This document shows, one piece after another, positions 1 through 11,025 of a stretch of DNA of 64,000 bases. Both the position numbers and the translations under genes were made by a program. Position 1 is the first letter of the stretch; every line of letters starts with the position of its first letter. The notes beneath the pieces were generated by a model. That model was not told the origin of the DNA. It searched no databases and worked only from the letters and a program-made list of their open reading frames with translations. This DNA is from Oxytricha trifallax (lineage: Eukaryota; Ciliophora; Spirotrichea; Sporadotrichida; Oxytrichidae): assembly GCA_000711775.1 (NCBI GenBank), contig ARYC01000555.1, positions 1 to 64,000 on the forward strand. The letters are read 5' to 3'.

Positions 1-215
1 AAGATGAAATTCAGAGAACTGCCACATGACTCTAAGCTTATGTTTGTGTGAAATATTTTAAAAAATCGCTTGTTATACTCACTTAAATAACTAATATTTA
101 AATATTAAACCCCTACATAAACCCTATTAAAACCCTATTAATGTATGCGCTAATAGTCTACTTTTATCAATCAAAAACTCAATCAAACTACTGAAAGGGT
201 TTTGGGGTTTTGATT
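1..215. mobile_element. End of a telomere-bearing element (TBE)
   Basis: The stretch ends in G3T4G4T4G (about 197-212), a telomere-like terminus as found at TBE ends, followed directly by ATT, which fits the ANT target preference known for TBEs. The subterminal sequence (about 165-197), containing AAAACTCAATCAAA, is clearly related to the degenerate TBE end near 38586-38640. A short open stretch at the very start may be the tail of a TBE reading frame. The rest of the element lies outside the window. Confidence 0.7.
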
Positions 216-467
216 ATTATTCCAGGTCAAGTCAGATTTAAGTCGCAGACTGTCAGAGGCTCAAAGTATCGAGGAGTCTCAAAAAACGGAAATAAGTGGC
301 AAGTCCTTGTGATGGGCAACCAGAAAAAATAATATAGCGGTTCAATTAAGGATGAATTAATGGCCGCTAAAATGTATGATAAATTCGCTATCAAGAATTT
401 AGGACTTAGAGCCAAAACTAACTTCGATTATAAAAAGAAAGATATATAAAAGATTTAAGGAGAGTGA
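213..467 (+). CDS. AP2/ERF-domain protein, 3' fragment
   Basis: The frame is open to TGA at 465-467 and encodes one AP2/ERF DNA-binding domain: KYRGVS, then NKWQVLV and KKQYSGS, then ELMAAKMYDKFAIK and the closing LRAKTNF. This is the usual order (YRGV strand, W strand, amphipathic helix with AAxxYD, terminal NF). TAA codons are read as Gln. No start codon or N-terminal part is visible; the fragment begins right at the TBE end. It is probably the last segment of a germline gene whose other segments lie upstream. AP2 proteins bind DNA as regulators in plants and alveolates; a similar role here is inferred only. Confidence 0.75.
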
Positions 468-1493
468 AATAAACCTTTTCTATTTAATTTATCACTTTAA
501 ATTTTCAACAAAAAATTTTTCTTCTATATTCAGCCCTTTAATAAGATTATTAGGGATCTTCAAGAAGATGACACTCATGTAGACTAGTGAATAATCCAAA
601 AAGATTATCATTCATGAGGGTACAAAATTCTTTAATTAAAAATTTTCAATATATGCTATAACAAGTATTATAAAAAATGATTAGTACATTATGATTAATT
701 TGTTTTATACTTAGGCTTGATTATTAGCATAAAAATTAGGTTAAGAAAAGCATTTTAAAATAAAATATACAGTTTAAGCTCAATTGTTTTAATCTACATA
801 CTCACTCTATTTAATATTTTTATTAAATGTTAACTTAATTAAAAAATAGATTATTATCATGATATCTCTAATTATCAAATTAGCTTATTTAATTTTTACA
901 ATAATAACTCTCATCAAAAATGAAAAAGTCTATTTATCAAGAAAGAGATTCGAGCCAACTTTATTTTATTTGATTAATACAAAACTATTCCTGAATCAGA
1001 ATTAGAAAAGAAATTATTCAATTTAAAAAGTATTTCATAATGAATGTAATTATACAATGTTTTACGAGTTTACACCCTTAAACTAAATGAAAAGAGTGTA
1101 TATGAAACTAAGTTAAAAAGGATTTGTGATGAAGGAAAATTAAATCATAATTCAAAGGTTTTTTTTATTTCATCTATAAAATGTATTTTTTAATTCAAAA
1201 TATGTCTATCTAATTACAATCATTTAAGAATTATGGCTTTATCTAAATTCTTTTTTTTCTCCATTTAATTTAGTAGTTTTAATATTGAATCTTAACTGAA
1301 ACATTTTATGAATAAATTTGAAAATAAAAAAACGAATTTTTTAATTGATTATAATTTTTTGTAATAATTTGCTTGCCTATCTTGGCTTAACTATTAGAAA
1401 ATATTTTCCCAATTTAAATACTTAGATAATTTTGATTCATTATTAAAAACAAAAATTACTGGATAAATAATACTCTAGAATTTAAACTAAACT
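468..1493. other. AT-rich spacer with possible coding scraps
   Basis: No complete gene is seen. A short stretch at about 1066-1160 reads on the + strand as VYTLKLNEKSVYETKLK and following residues, with coding-like codon use. It could be an isolated segment of a gene split by eliminated DNA, but it has no start, stop or recognised domain. The remainder is A/T-rich and looks non-coding. Confidence 0.3.
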
Positions 1494-2599
1494 TCAATAA
1501 GTACGAATAGTAGTCCAATGATAATTCTAAATAATTCCCTTTGTTTTTAAAATATATAATGCAAGTGTTATTAGTACCATTATGCTTATAATAAGGCAAA
1601 TATCAAAATATGCATGCTTAACTGATCTGATGCTTGTTACAGTTTCATAAAAATTATCAAATTTCTAATTGTACGAATCTAATATTACTTCTTCCTATAA
1701 AATATTGTTTAAGAATAGTTTTACTTACCCCATCAAAGTCTCCAAGGACAAATTCTTTCTCTATTCTCTCTAATTTCTTGACTATATTATTTAGAACTGT
1801 GTCGAAATCATGCTAAGATTCATGCTTCAACCTTATGTCTCTAGCATCATCCATCATAAACGCACTTACTGTTTCATTTTTCTCATTGTCATGAGGGTAG
1901 CTATGCATATTTTTATTCAAATTAGCTCTTGATAGATTTGTAGCTGAGTCTATTCTGCTCGTGTTAGTCATGTCAAGTGCGTTCATATTCATGCTTGCAT
2001 CAAGATTATAAACTTAGCCCTTCTCGAATTTATTAGTTTAATCGTTATATTCCAATTTAAAGAGTGAGAAACAGTCCTTAGCCATTTAAATCACCTCAAG
2101 GCGCTCTTTCTTTTCTCTTTCTAAGAGATCCGTCTTTTTTTCTTCATAAGTCTAGAGTATACTTTTCAGTCGTTTCTAGTCTGCCTCAAACACTTTCATC
2201 ATTGAATTTACTTCCTCATCGATTGCTATGATAATATAAGTTAGATACCCCCAAAACCCCTTATTGACTAGTACTTACTGATTCTTTCCCTGGATCTTAA
2301 GCCATAAGTCAAGAGGATATGTTAACGAGTTCTCAATCTTTGATATCTTCCTTTCTTAAGTCTAGCCAACTGCTTTCTCATTACTTTATCGAAATCCATA
2401 GTCAAAGATTTTATTTCGTACTCTATAGTTTAAAGTTGTAGTAGGATATAAATTATTTATTATAGATGAATATTAAGTTGTTTCATTTTGTATAATTTAA
2501 TAAAAATATACCTTTAGCGTTGGGATCTCTACCAAGTTGAGAGTACATTGTTTGAAGACGTTTAACTCTGAGTTTTAATCTGAGCTTATCACTACTCAT
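1494..2599 (-). CDS. Tail-anchored coiled-coil protein
   Basis: Four exons join into about 309 residues starting MSSDKLRLKL. Introns lie at 2423-2511, 2226-2278 and 1695-1728, all GT...AG, and the frame is kept across each. The N-terminal part is basic; the middle (around TIDEEVNSMM to KKERLEV) is charged and coiled-coil-like. Close to the C-terminus is one hydrophobic segment, ICLIISIMVLITLALYILK, followed by a short lumenal or cytoplasmic tail. The layout resembles SNARE-type or other tail-anchored membrane proteins, but no SNARE core is recognised with confidence. Intron 2 contains a telomere-like G4T4G5 block. Confidence 0.65.
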
Positions 2600-2716
2600 T
2601 TTATGAAATTATTATTCTATTATAAATATTAATCAAGAAATTATTCATATTTTAAATTTAAATCGCCTTTAAATTCTCAAATAATAATACAATTATTATT
2701 TTAAACAATTTAATAA

Positions 2717-3262
2717 ATGGCTTATTTTCAAATAATATCTGGAATTGTAATTGGGGTAGGTATTTTAGCGTTTTATGGTGGAAAGGCATTGAGTAAAAAT
2801 GAAGCTGACGATTAAAAAGATAAAAAATAAGACAAATAAATTACTTAAGATTCTTAAAAATAATAATCACAGAAAACTAAATAAACCAAATTAGATGTAT
2901 TAGAAAATTAGAAGATAGAAAAGTACATAAAAGCTTTAGAAAATAGCTCAATTAAAGATTTCCAGGGAATGATAAAAAAGATAGACGATGAAGAAGAAAG
3001 AAAATTAGTGATCAAGTATATTAAAGGAGTCTACTCGAAGAGAGATCAATCTAAAAATAATATGAAGGATCAGACTATAGAAGAGCAGTTAGCGGATGCT
3101 GCTGATAGCTTTGGCAAAAATATTTGTGTGTTATTTATAGAATTAAGCTTAGTAGCTTCAGTAGTGATTGGTATTTCTTGGTTTTTTGGCTTTATATAGT
3201 TTGATACTTCAGAAACTGAAGTTAATGTAAATGTTAATTTCACTAAATCAAATTCAATTTGA
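2717..3262 (+). CDS. Small protein with two membrane segments, unknown
   Basis: A single uninterrupted frame of 181 residues runs from ATG to TGA. It begins with a hydrophobic segment (residues about 3-25, IISGIVIGVGILAFYGG), continues with a Lys/Gln-rich charged region containing IKDFQGMIKKIDDEEERK, and has a second hydrophobic segment near residues 135-160 (CVLFIELSLVASVVIGISW) before a polar tail. No IES or intron is needed. I do not recognise the family; a small integral membrane protein is the safest description. Confidence 0.6.
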
Positions 3263-3423
3263 ATAAAAAATCTGTCAATAGTTTAAATTAAGGAATAAGT
3301 GTATTAAAGGATTTTAAATGAATTAGTCAACTACTATATACAAAATTTATCTATAATTTTACGTGTTTTAAGCAACTATTATGGGGTTTATAACTAAGTT
3401 TCATTTATGAATTTAAAAACTAA

Positions 3424-4146
3424 TCAGAGTCCCCATCTCTGTTCTATAGCACTATATCTTTCAATTATTCGAATAAAGTCGATAACTCTAAAGTTTTGCA
3501 AACGACCACATTCGAATATCTCTGCAATCTCTTTTTAGAACATGGGATACCCTTGAAATTCTAAAATTTCTTATCTGCTGTTGAAAACCAATATTATTTA
3601 TGGATTCTTAGAAATATTCTTCTCTTCTTTGATATATTAATAGCATTCCAAATTATCATGCATGTACTACTCGAGCTCAATGTATTTTTATTTCTTCACA
3701 TCTTTCTCTGAGTTTTATATTATAAGTTGTGAATTGCTGTTTGATTTCTTTAGCTTAGATTTCTTGTCTAAATTAGTTTGCCTCTTTTCTTAGCCAAGTT
3801 CAAGAGTAACTTTAAGCAAGTTTTCCATGTTTTGATCTTCATTAATGAAGACAATCTGAATGTCTCTCATCTCGCTTGAATTAACTGGTTTGTATTCAAT
3901 TTTTATCATCTCACTCTATTTGCTTTCTAGGATTTAGAATGATAGTGTTTTGGGGTTAATAGTGTTTTTCTCACCTTTTTCAGACTTGCTCTAAGAGTTA
4001 TAATTCACTCCATATCTCCTTCATAGCAGCATTTCGATATTTCTTTTGTTGAAGTGCAATGACTTACTTATGTCATGAATAGAGATGAAATTTGAACCAG
4101 CTTCAATCAAATAGAATAGAGCATCACTTAGTTTCAAAAGTTCCAT
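3424..4146 (-). CDS. Unknown protein, frame broken by one TGA
   Basis: From ATG at 4144-4146 the frame runs 240 codons to TGA at 3424-3426, with a single in-frame TGA at 4021-4023 (codon 42). Coding character continues on both sides without a frame change. The N-terminal part (FISIHDISKSLHFNKRNIEM) looks like a winged-helix recognition region and the C-terminal part (EIAEIFECGRLQNFRVIDF) is well folded in appearance. Either the gene is a recent pseudogene, or an undetected short IES or intron spans the TGA, or the base is wrong. TGA is the normal stop in this group. Confidence 0.45.
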
Positions 4147-4221
4147 TCTATTTATAAAAGAATTTATTTAAAGTACCCCATTTAAAATTGATTTATTGGT
4201 TAATATAATCTATTATGAGTT

Positions 4222-4450
4222 TAGATCTTATTGACAACTATTGATGAATGAGTAAGTTCCTTAGTCATGCGCTTAGTGAAAGCACGAAGCATTCGGTCAT
4301 CAGTAAAGTAGCATAGAGTCATGAGTACGTACCTCACACTTTTTTTGAGACTTTAGGTGCTCTTATTCACACTTTTCAAAATTAAGTGCAAATACAAGAT
4401 TAGGAAGTGTAATATTCTAAACACTATTTTCATTGTGTATAATTTCTTTT
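4222..4450 (+). other. Coding-like scrap
   Basis: With TAA/TAG as Gln, the stretch from ATG near 4231 reads MSKFLSHALSESTKHSVISK, then VAQSHEYVPHTFFETLGALI and onward, with a balanced amino-acid composition unlike the surrounding AT-rich DNA. No domain is recognised and the ends are unclear. It may be a segment of a gene whose other parts lie elsewhere. Confidence 0.3.
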
Positions 4451-4770
4451 AGTTCTATGGTTATGGATGGGGAGGGATTGAGGCTTTAGAGTCAATAGAG
4501 TTTATAGTAGTAGGTTTTGCCCTTTTTAAATTTAACTATTTATTATTAATTATTGCTCAAATGCATATAACTGAATATTGTGAACACCAAATTCTTAAAT
4601 ACTAATAACTTTTAATAAATTTAAACTTTTTAATTACAATAATGCAATAATTTTATGCTAATCATTTTACAATAAAATACAATAAATAGCATATTGAATA
4701 TAAATAGAAATTATTATAATTAAAATTAAAAATCAAGAATAATAAAAATAGTTTGACCTCTCTCTCCAAA

Positions 4771-6837
4771 ATGTCGTAGAATAAAAATAAGAATTTTAAA
4801 CTCTTTTTAATGGATATAGGCAAATTTCAACCAAACTCCCATGAAAAATAAGTTTATAGAAAATATTTTCATGAATCAGACAACCCTCATCTGAAAAATT
4901 TACTCACAAAAAGGTTCAGAATAAAAGAGGCAGAAGAATAAAAGAAAAAAGAATAAGATGAAATAAAAAAATTTTTTCAGCCTATCACCAAAGAAAGGCT
5001 AACATAAATATTAACTTAAAATGGATAGTTAAAGGAAGTATAATAGCAGGTTAAAAATATTAATAGAGAGAAGTAAGATGTGGTATCAACTGAAACTCCT
5101 GAATTTGATTAAAAGCAAGAAATCTGGCTACACTCTAGAAATCTAGAACAAAGTTCATAAATAAAAACACATCTATCAACTGAAGTGGCTGTAGGAGTAA
5201 CTGCTTCTTAAGATCTCCCAATATTATAAAAATAATCATATTCGGCTACACCAATGTCTAATTAAAGACTTAAAATTTCAACTGCAAGAACTTAGCAAAT
5301 TTAGGTTTGCGATCTAAGGCCTGTATAATAATAGTAAATGGTTCTTCATTCACAAAAGTCAAGTAAAAATGGAAATCATCAATCTCTATAATCAATAAGG
5401 CAAAGGAGAATGATTTAAATAAAGAATTTTAGTAATTCTAGCCTCAAGAATGACAATGAAACTTCTATGAATTCCTGTGGGAATTATAATGCTATATTTA
5501 TTCAATAAAATTCACCTAATTTAGCTATAAAAGCCGATCATTTTACCATTTAATAGTAAAATGGAATCGAGATTTTTATGCAAAAAAGATCAAGTAGAGA
5601 ATTAATCTAAGAGCCCACTTTTTTATAAATACCTCTATCGGCACAGAAAAATTTTCATAACAATCATCAAATCTTAAAAACTAAGAATTAAAAACTTGAA
5701 TTAACTTTGTAATCTACTTTAAGACTATAAACTCCTTAGATAAATTCTTAAAGAGTCTAAAATAAACTTTAGATGAGTCAAAATGTTGATTTTATCTCGG
5801 ATATATGTAGCTAAGTAGTTAACAGAGCTAATTTGTACTCAAGAGAAAATAAACAAAAACATAGATACTCGGCAAGTTAGTAAGCTTAACAGAGAAATGA
5901 TCAATTCTTCTAATCTAAATCTTCACCTTTTTTATTGTAATAAAATGAAGATATATAGGGCAATTTAGATTATTAAGAGGAGTTAACATTCTAAAACTAA
6001 GAATAGAATTATGCAGTTTAAAGCAACACCAACTCATAATCATAGCATTTTAATAAAAAACCCAATTAAATACTCTAAAATAGATCTGACAGTAATAAAT
6101 TAATTAAAATTCAAGATTAAAAGAAGAATAGTGCTACATCTACTCCGGCTTTACAAAAAAGTCTAAAAATTTCAAACAACTTTTAAGAGCAAATTAAAGA
6201 ATAAAATTTTGCTGAATTCATAAGTAAATTCCCAAATACCTACAAAACAGATTTAATGTCAGAAAAAATGAGAAAGCATAAAGTCGATATTGCTAATCAT
6301 TAAAGATATCTCAATCGCAGAAGATAAAATCTTTAATCCTAATAATAACTATTGCAAGATTTCAAGCATGAGCTCTGGAATGAAAAAGAACACATATCAT
6401 TGTAGAATTTACATAATAATGTCAGGTCTATGAGATATATCAAAAGAATTGAATAACAAAATTAAATAAATAACTAATAAGATGTTCAAAACAAAGTCAC
6501 AAATTTTAAAAATATTAAGGCCAAGGTTAGCACATAAAATGATAATTATAGAAAAAGTAAAGATAAATTTTTTAGAAATAGAATGGTGAAAACATAAAAT
6601 GTGAAATTTAGAAAAGACTTCAAGTTCTTGGCTGTTGACTTTAGTGAAAGTGAATCAGATTAAGAGATTCACAAGAAATTAGAAATGAAATAAAGCGATT
6701 TTGGAGTAGGTATAAAAAGAAAATCGCAGGGTGAGATGACAAGGAAGTCTGATTAAGCTGCAAACACCAGCTTTTAATCCTTGGATTTCTCTGGTTACAT
6801 ATAATATAAGTTTTATATTTTTAAATCATTTATATGA
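4771..6837 (+). CDS. Large Gln-rich protein, unknown
   Basis: One uninterrupted frame of 688 residues, starting MSQNKNKNFKLFLMDIGKFQ and ending at TGA 6835-6837. It is very rich in Gln, Asn, Ser and Lys with few predicted structured parts; the region around residues 480-620 (EFISKFPNTYKTDLMSEKMR, then basic stretches) is the most ordered-looking. No membrane segment, signal or known domain is visible. No intron or IES interrupts it, which is notable next to its heavily interrupted neighbour. Likely a disordered cytoskeletal or regulatory protein; function unknown. Confidence 0.6.
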
Positions 6838-7120
6838 AATATAAATTTATTGTATTATTTTTTACGATTACTTTTTTGAGTAAAAATGAAAGTCCTATAA
6901 ATAATTCTGATAAAACGTAAAGTTGTCCTATTATATAAATGTTTTATATTTCTTTTGTTTATAATATAATTAATTTAATAAAAAAAAACATAGCCATTAA
7001 TAAAACTATATTAGTTATAGATTATGTGAACAAACTAGACAATGAAGATGAATCAAATTTTGAAAATAAACAGTGATTTTAATATTTTATATAAAAATAC
7101 AATTAATTATAATTAACAAA

Positions 7121-9793
7121 TCACTTAAATTTATTGGTGATTGGATCATACCCAATCTCTTTTAAGTAAGGCTTATCTACCATTTAATATGGTGTCTTTT
7201 TCATGGTGTTTATACACTCTGGATTAGCATTATTTGCAAGCAATAGCTTAATCATTTCTGTATCTTTGTTTAAAAATGCGACATGCAAAGCTGTATTGTT
7301 ATGCTCACATCGAATGTTTATAATCAAATTGTATAAATATTCACGCACAATAACTTAAATTTAGTTATATATTGATATGGGGTATATGAAGTAGTACTTT
7401 TACTAAACCATGCATTTTAAATCGCACTGCCTCATAGAGACAAGTATTATTCTCTAAATTCAATTTGTTTATAACTTCCTCTGAGATAAAAGCCTAGTTT
7501 CTTTCAATCTAAAATTAAATCATTCATATAATATTAATAATACTTACAGCCTGTATGTCATTATTGAAGATAGCCTTTTAAAGCTCAGAATATGTAAAGC
7601 CACCACTCTCAGATTGTCTTGTTTGTAGTTGAGGAGCACTCTACATATTTTTCATCATTTTTTGTTAGAATTTCTCCTGAAGTTTCTTTTACGCATTCAT
7701 ATTAGATTTTTTGTTCTTCCAAATCTTAATTGCGTTCATTATCACCTTGAGAGGAGGTTTTTTAGAAGAATCTGCATTTTCATACTTTAAAGGACCACCA
7801 GCAAATTTAATATGTTTATTATATTAGAATTATTATCTCATTTTGTTAAGTATATTGAAAAAATACATTAACCTTTAAATTTTTATGCGAAGTATTCCAT
7901 TGGGTTGTCCTTATCAAACTTGATTTTCTTAGCAAGGGGTACTGGTTTTTCATTTGGTTTCTCTCTAAAATTATCAAATAACATCTGTGTCTTATAGGAA
8001 TCCCAATCTATAAAAATACATTAAAGAAAATAGGTTCTGTTACTCTAAGGTATTTTCATTTTGATTTATTATCCCAATGGATTATTGTATGGATACTAAT
8101 TCTTATATAAAAAGTCAAATTTAGTTTGTGGCTTCTTTTTTATATCAATCAAGTTCTTATCAAGGCCTTTGAGTATAATTCTTATGCGTTTTGCCACAGT
8201 TTTATGTTCCTTCTATAGTGTTTAAATCTTCTCTTGTTTTATTCGCTTTGACTCTTGATCATGATGCTACTCAGAGAGACTTCGCACTTTTTACTTGAGG
8301 TATTCATATCTCTGAGATTTTATAACTTTCTTTTCTGATTCGTATTCGTCTATTATTTTATCTGCTAGTTCTGTTTCTATCAAATCTATTTCATCCTGGC
8401 CAAGCTTAGATATAATAACTAATGAACGAGATAAAACTAACGCTTAAGTGTTTTTTATTATAACTGCTTTTAAATGTAATTCTTGTCAAGGCAATTATTA
8501 ATGGCAGATATGGAGTTAACTTTCTATGAATAATTTAAATAAACTATTAAGGCTCTTACATTAATTACTTGAAGCTCTGGTGAGGTAAAGTTATTAATCT
8601 ATTTTGCTTATATTTGCTTCTCTGTTTCATTGGGCTTATCAATTTTCCTAAGAAACCCTAGCATAACTTACTCCCAAGGTCCTGTTCTTGATTCATTAGC
8701 AAGTCGCTCTCTCATCTCAGACCTATAACTCCTGTAAAACATCTCATCAAAATCAGTCCACTTCTTTTTATCTCCTATTACATCATTTCTTGATTCAACA
8801 GTTGATGGTTATAAGTTTAGTAAGTTTTAAGATAAAGTTTGGGTTAAATTTGAGGATTAAAGTTGTGTAGAAAAGTGCTAAGCAGTTTGTGGTCTAATTG
8901 GTATTGATTTAGTTTAATTGAAAGATTAGATATTCCCAATTTCTGTTTCAAATCGTTAAGTCAACTTCGACTTCGTTGTTCGAGGCTATTCCTTAATTTT
9001 ACTAAAAACCATACTAGATTGAGGTCTATACTTTTTCAAACAGGTTGTACAATTACAGATTTTGGAGTGATAATCCTGATCTCCATATTTTTACTCAAAT
9101 TTATGTAGAAAATCACTGAAAGTATTTTTAATGGTTGATTGCAATACTGCTCCACTACTTAGCAAATCTTTGCTTTCCTTAATTTTCTACAACTTTAAAT
9201 CAGCTTCAGACAAACTGCTCTTAATTGTTAATCGTTTAGTTTCATTCTTAAATGATGCAGGCTATAAACCAAATTTAATAAACCAAAATAAGTCAATCTT
9301 ACAACTTAAAGTTTCTACATGAGCTCATTCTTTAGCCTCCACTCTAAATTCTATTTATGAGGAGCTTTTATCTAAAACCATGGATACACATCAGCTGAGT
9401 TATTAGCATTTTTCTAGTCTTATTCTTAGTTTTTCAGTTTTATGAGTTACACTTTCTTTCTTCTCATTTAATCATCAAATGATTTTAATTAGTCCTAAAT
9501 ATGTGAATTCCCTTATTTTATAATGAATTCTTTCTTTTCATCTTGATTAGTTATTTGTTTGTACTCTTCTGCGTCAATCAATGAAACAATAAATACAACA
9601 TTAAATGATAATTTTTAATAAAATCTTAATGAATGTTAAACTTTTGCAGTATCTTTCCCCTTGTAACATACTAATCAAATAGGCTATATTGCATATTGCC
9701 TATAGTTAAATTGCTTCTTTTCAGAGTGGATCTTCGCATATGAGTCAAGCTACTTTGTTGCTGTTATTATTACTCAAACAAACTGTGATCCAT
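7121..9793 (-). CDS. Ankyrin-repeat protein with coiled coils
   Basis: Removing four IESs and three GT...AG introns yields about 771 residues with an unbroken frame. The N-terminus MDHSLFEQQQQQQSS is Gln-rich; a CNCTTC cysteine cluster lies before a low-complexity linker; the middle (KKWTDFDEMFYRSYRSEMRE to ELADKIIDEYESEKK) is helical and coiled-coil-like. The last 110 residues are ankyrin repeats: NTCLYEAVRFKMHGLVKVLL, then NNTALHVAFLNKDTEMIKLL with the TALH and LLxNxAN hallmarks. IESs lie at 7323-7371, 7803-7876, 8409-8446 and 9566-9642. Proteins of this layout are common in ciliate basal bodies and axonemes; that location is inference. Confidence 0.75.
7323..7371. other. IES, pointer TATA
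   Basis: Interrupts the ankyrin domain between two repeats. TATA occurs at 7319-7322 and 7368-7371; removal joins codons in frame (HINI to NIRCE). Confidence 0.65.
7803..7876. other. IES, pointer AAATTT
   Basis: AAATTT at 7803-7808 and 7877-7882. The span given starts with the lower pointer copy and stops before the upper one (74 bp); removal restores the reading AQKFAGGPLKY. Confidence 0.75.
8409..8446. other. IES, pointer TAAGC (minus-strand sense)
   Basis: GCTTA at 8404-8408 and 8442-8446. Deleting 38 bp joins KTLK to LGQDE in frame. No GT donor is available at the boundary, so it is not an intron. Confidence 0.75.
9566..9642. other. IES, pointer AGT (minus-strand sense)
   Basis: ACT at 9563-9565 and 9640-9642. 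Removal of 77 bp links the N-terminal exon (GKILQK) to YKQITNQ in frame. Confidence 0.6.
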
Positions 9794-9949
9794 GCTTATT
9801 TATAAATAAAATATTAATTCCTAAATATCCCTGATTACTATTATAAATGAACATTTAAAAAACTACAAATACATTACATTGACTTGTCGATATAAAATAA
9901 GGGAGGTATATAAAATATTTTTAGAGTTATAAATTCTGCACAAAGTAAA

Positions 9950-10906
9950 ATGAAATTTTTAATACTTGAGGATTACTAAAAGTCTGCAAATGAGGAGTCT
10001 GGAATCTCCCGGGAGAAGGAACTCTTAATGATATAAGAGTGCATCACTTACATTCAAAAGATAGCTAAGCATTTCTAGGTCAGAATTAATATTTGTGGGA
10101 CAGCTTTGACTATATTTCATTTGTATACCTGCAAACACCCGTTTACTGAATTTGATCGATAGATGCTCTCCACTCTTTGCCTACATCTTGCATGCAAGAT
10201 TGATTATCACAAAGTGACATATGAGAAATTGATTGAGTACTACTACTTAAATCGAAAATAAGCCAGAGGTAAGGTCAAACCATTTGATGAGATCAAAGAA
10301 TTACTGCTCGAAGACTTTGTGGATTTAGAATTTAAAATACTGACTTGCATTCAATTTGATTTCGAGTTTGATCTTCCCTTCAAGCATCTTGAAAGATTTA
10401 AGGACACCTACTTGAACTAGTTTGTTTTGCAAAATAAGCTACAGCACCTGAATGAAGATAAACTGTTGCTTTCAGATTTTAAGAACTACTTTGACTTGTT
10501 CCTAAACTTAGCTCAGAAGTTTTGCTTAGATAGCTATCTATAGTCCTACTGTTTGTACTTCCCAGGGGCTGTGATCACTGCAGGATGCCTGCTTATTTCC
10601 GCAATTATGTTTAATAAAATGGAACACACAGTTGACAAAGTTAGTAATACACAGATGAAAGGAAGTGAGATTTTACTCTAAAAGTTTGGCATTTAAAGTT
10701 TCCTGTTCATTAAAGTGGACTATTAAGACCCCTAATCTTAAAATGGGAATGCTCAGCTGACTTACAGTGATATGGTCCAGTAAAATCATGAGTGGTTGAA
10801 CTATGTAAATAAAGACCCAAAGCCTGATGAGTATTTAGCTATAGAAGATGTGATGTACTTGAAAGATGACATAATTAATAAAATTATTGATCAAATTAAC
10901 TTGTGA
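9950..10906 (+). CDS. Cyclin of the K/L/T (transcriptional) type
   Basis: An uninterrupted 318-residue frame. The first cyclin box spans about residues 20-110: REKELLMIQECITYIQ, then VRINICGTALTIFHLY and FDRQMLSTLCLHLACKID, matching the cyclin signature in which an alpha-helical LACK-type motif follows a helix ending in tyrosine. A second helical repeat around residues 150-230 (YLQSYCLYFPGAVITAGCLL) fits the second cyclin fold. The pattern (RxxE start, CGTAL, LACKI) is closest to cyclins C/K/L/T, which activate CDKs acting on RNA polymerase II; the exact subtype is not settled. The frame is free of IESs and introns. Confidence 0.8.
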
Positions 10907-11025
10907 ATTTAAGAATCCGTTTATATAGAGATATTAAAGTTGTAAAGTATATAGATAAATAAGTTGGTTTAGAATTTCATTAATATTTATACATTAAATA
11001 AAGTCTGAGTCACATAATCTTAAAT

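Noticed and set aside
9131-9322. Plus-strand frame in the ankyrin gene region
   Set aside because: The minus-strand frame reads through the same DNA with domain-consistent sequence and spans an intron and IESs in frame.
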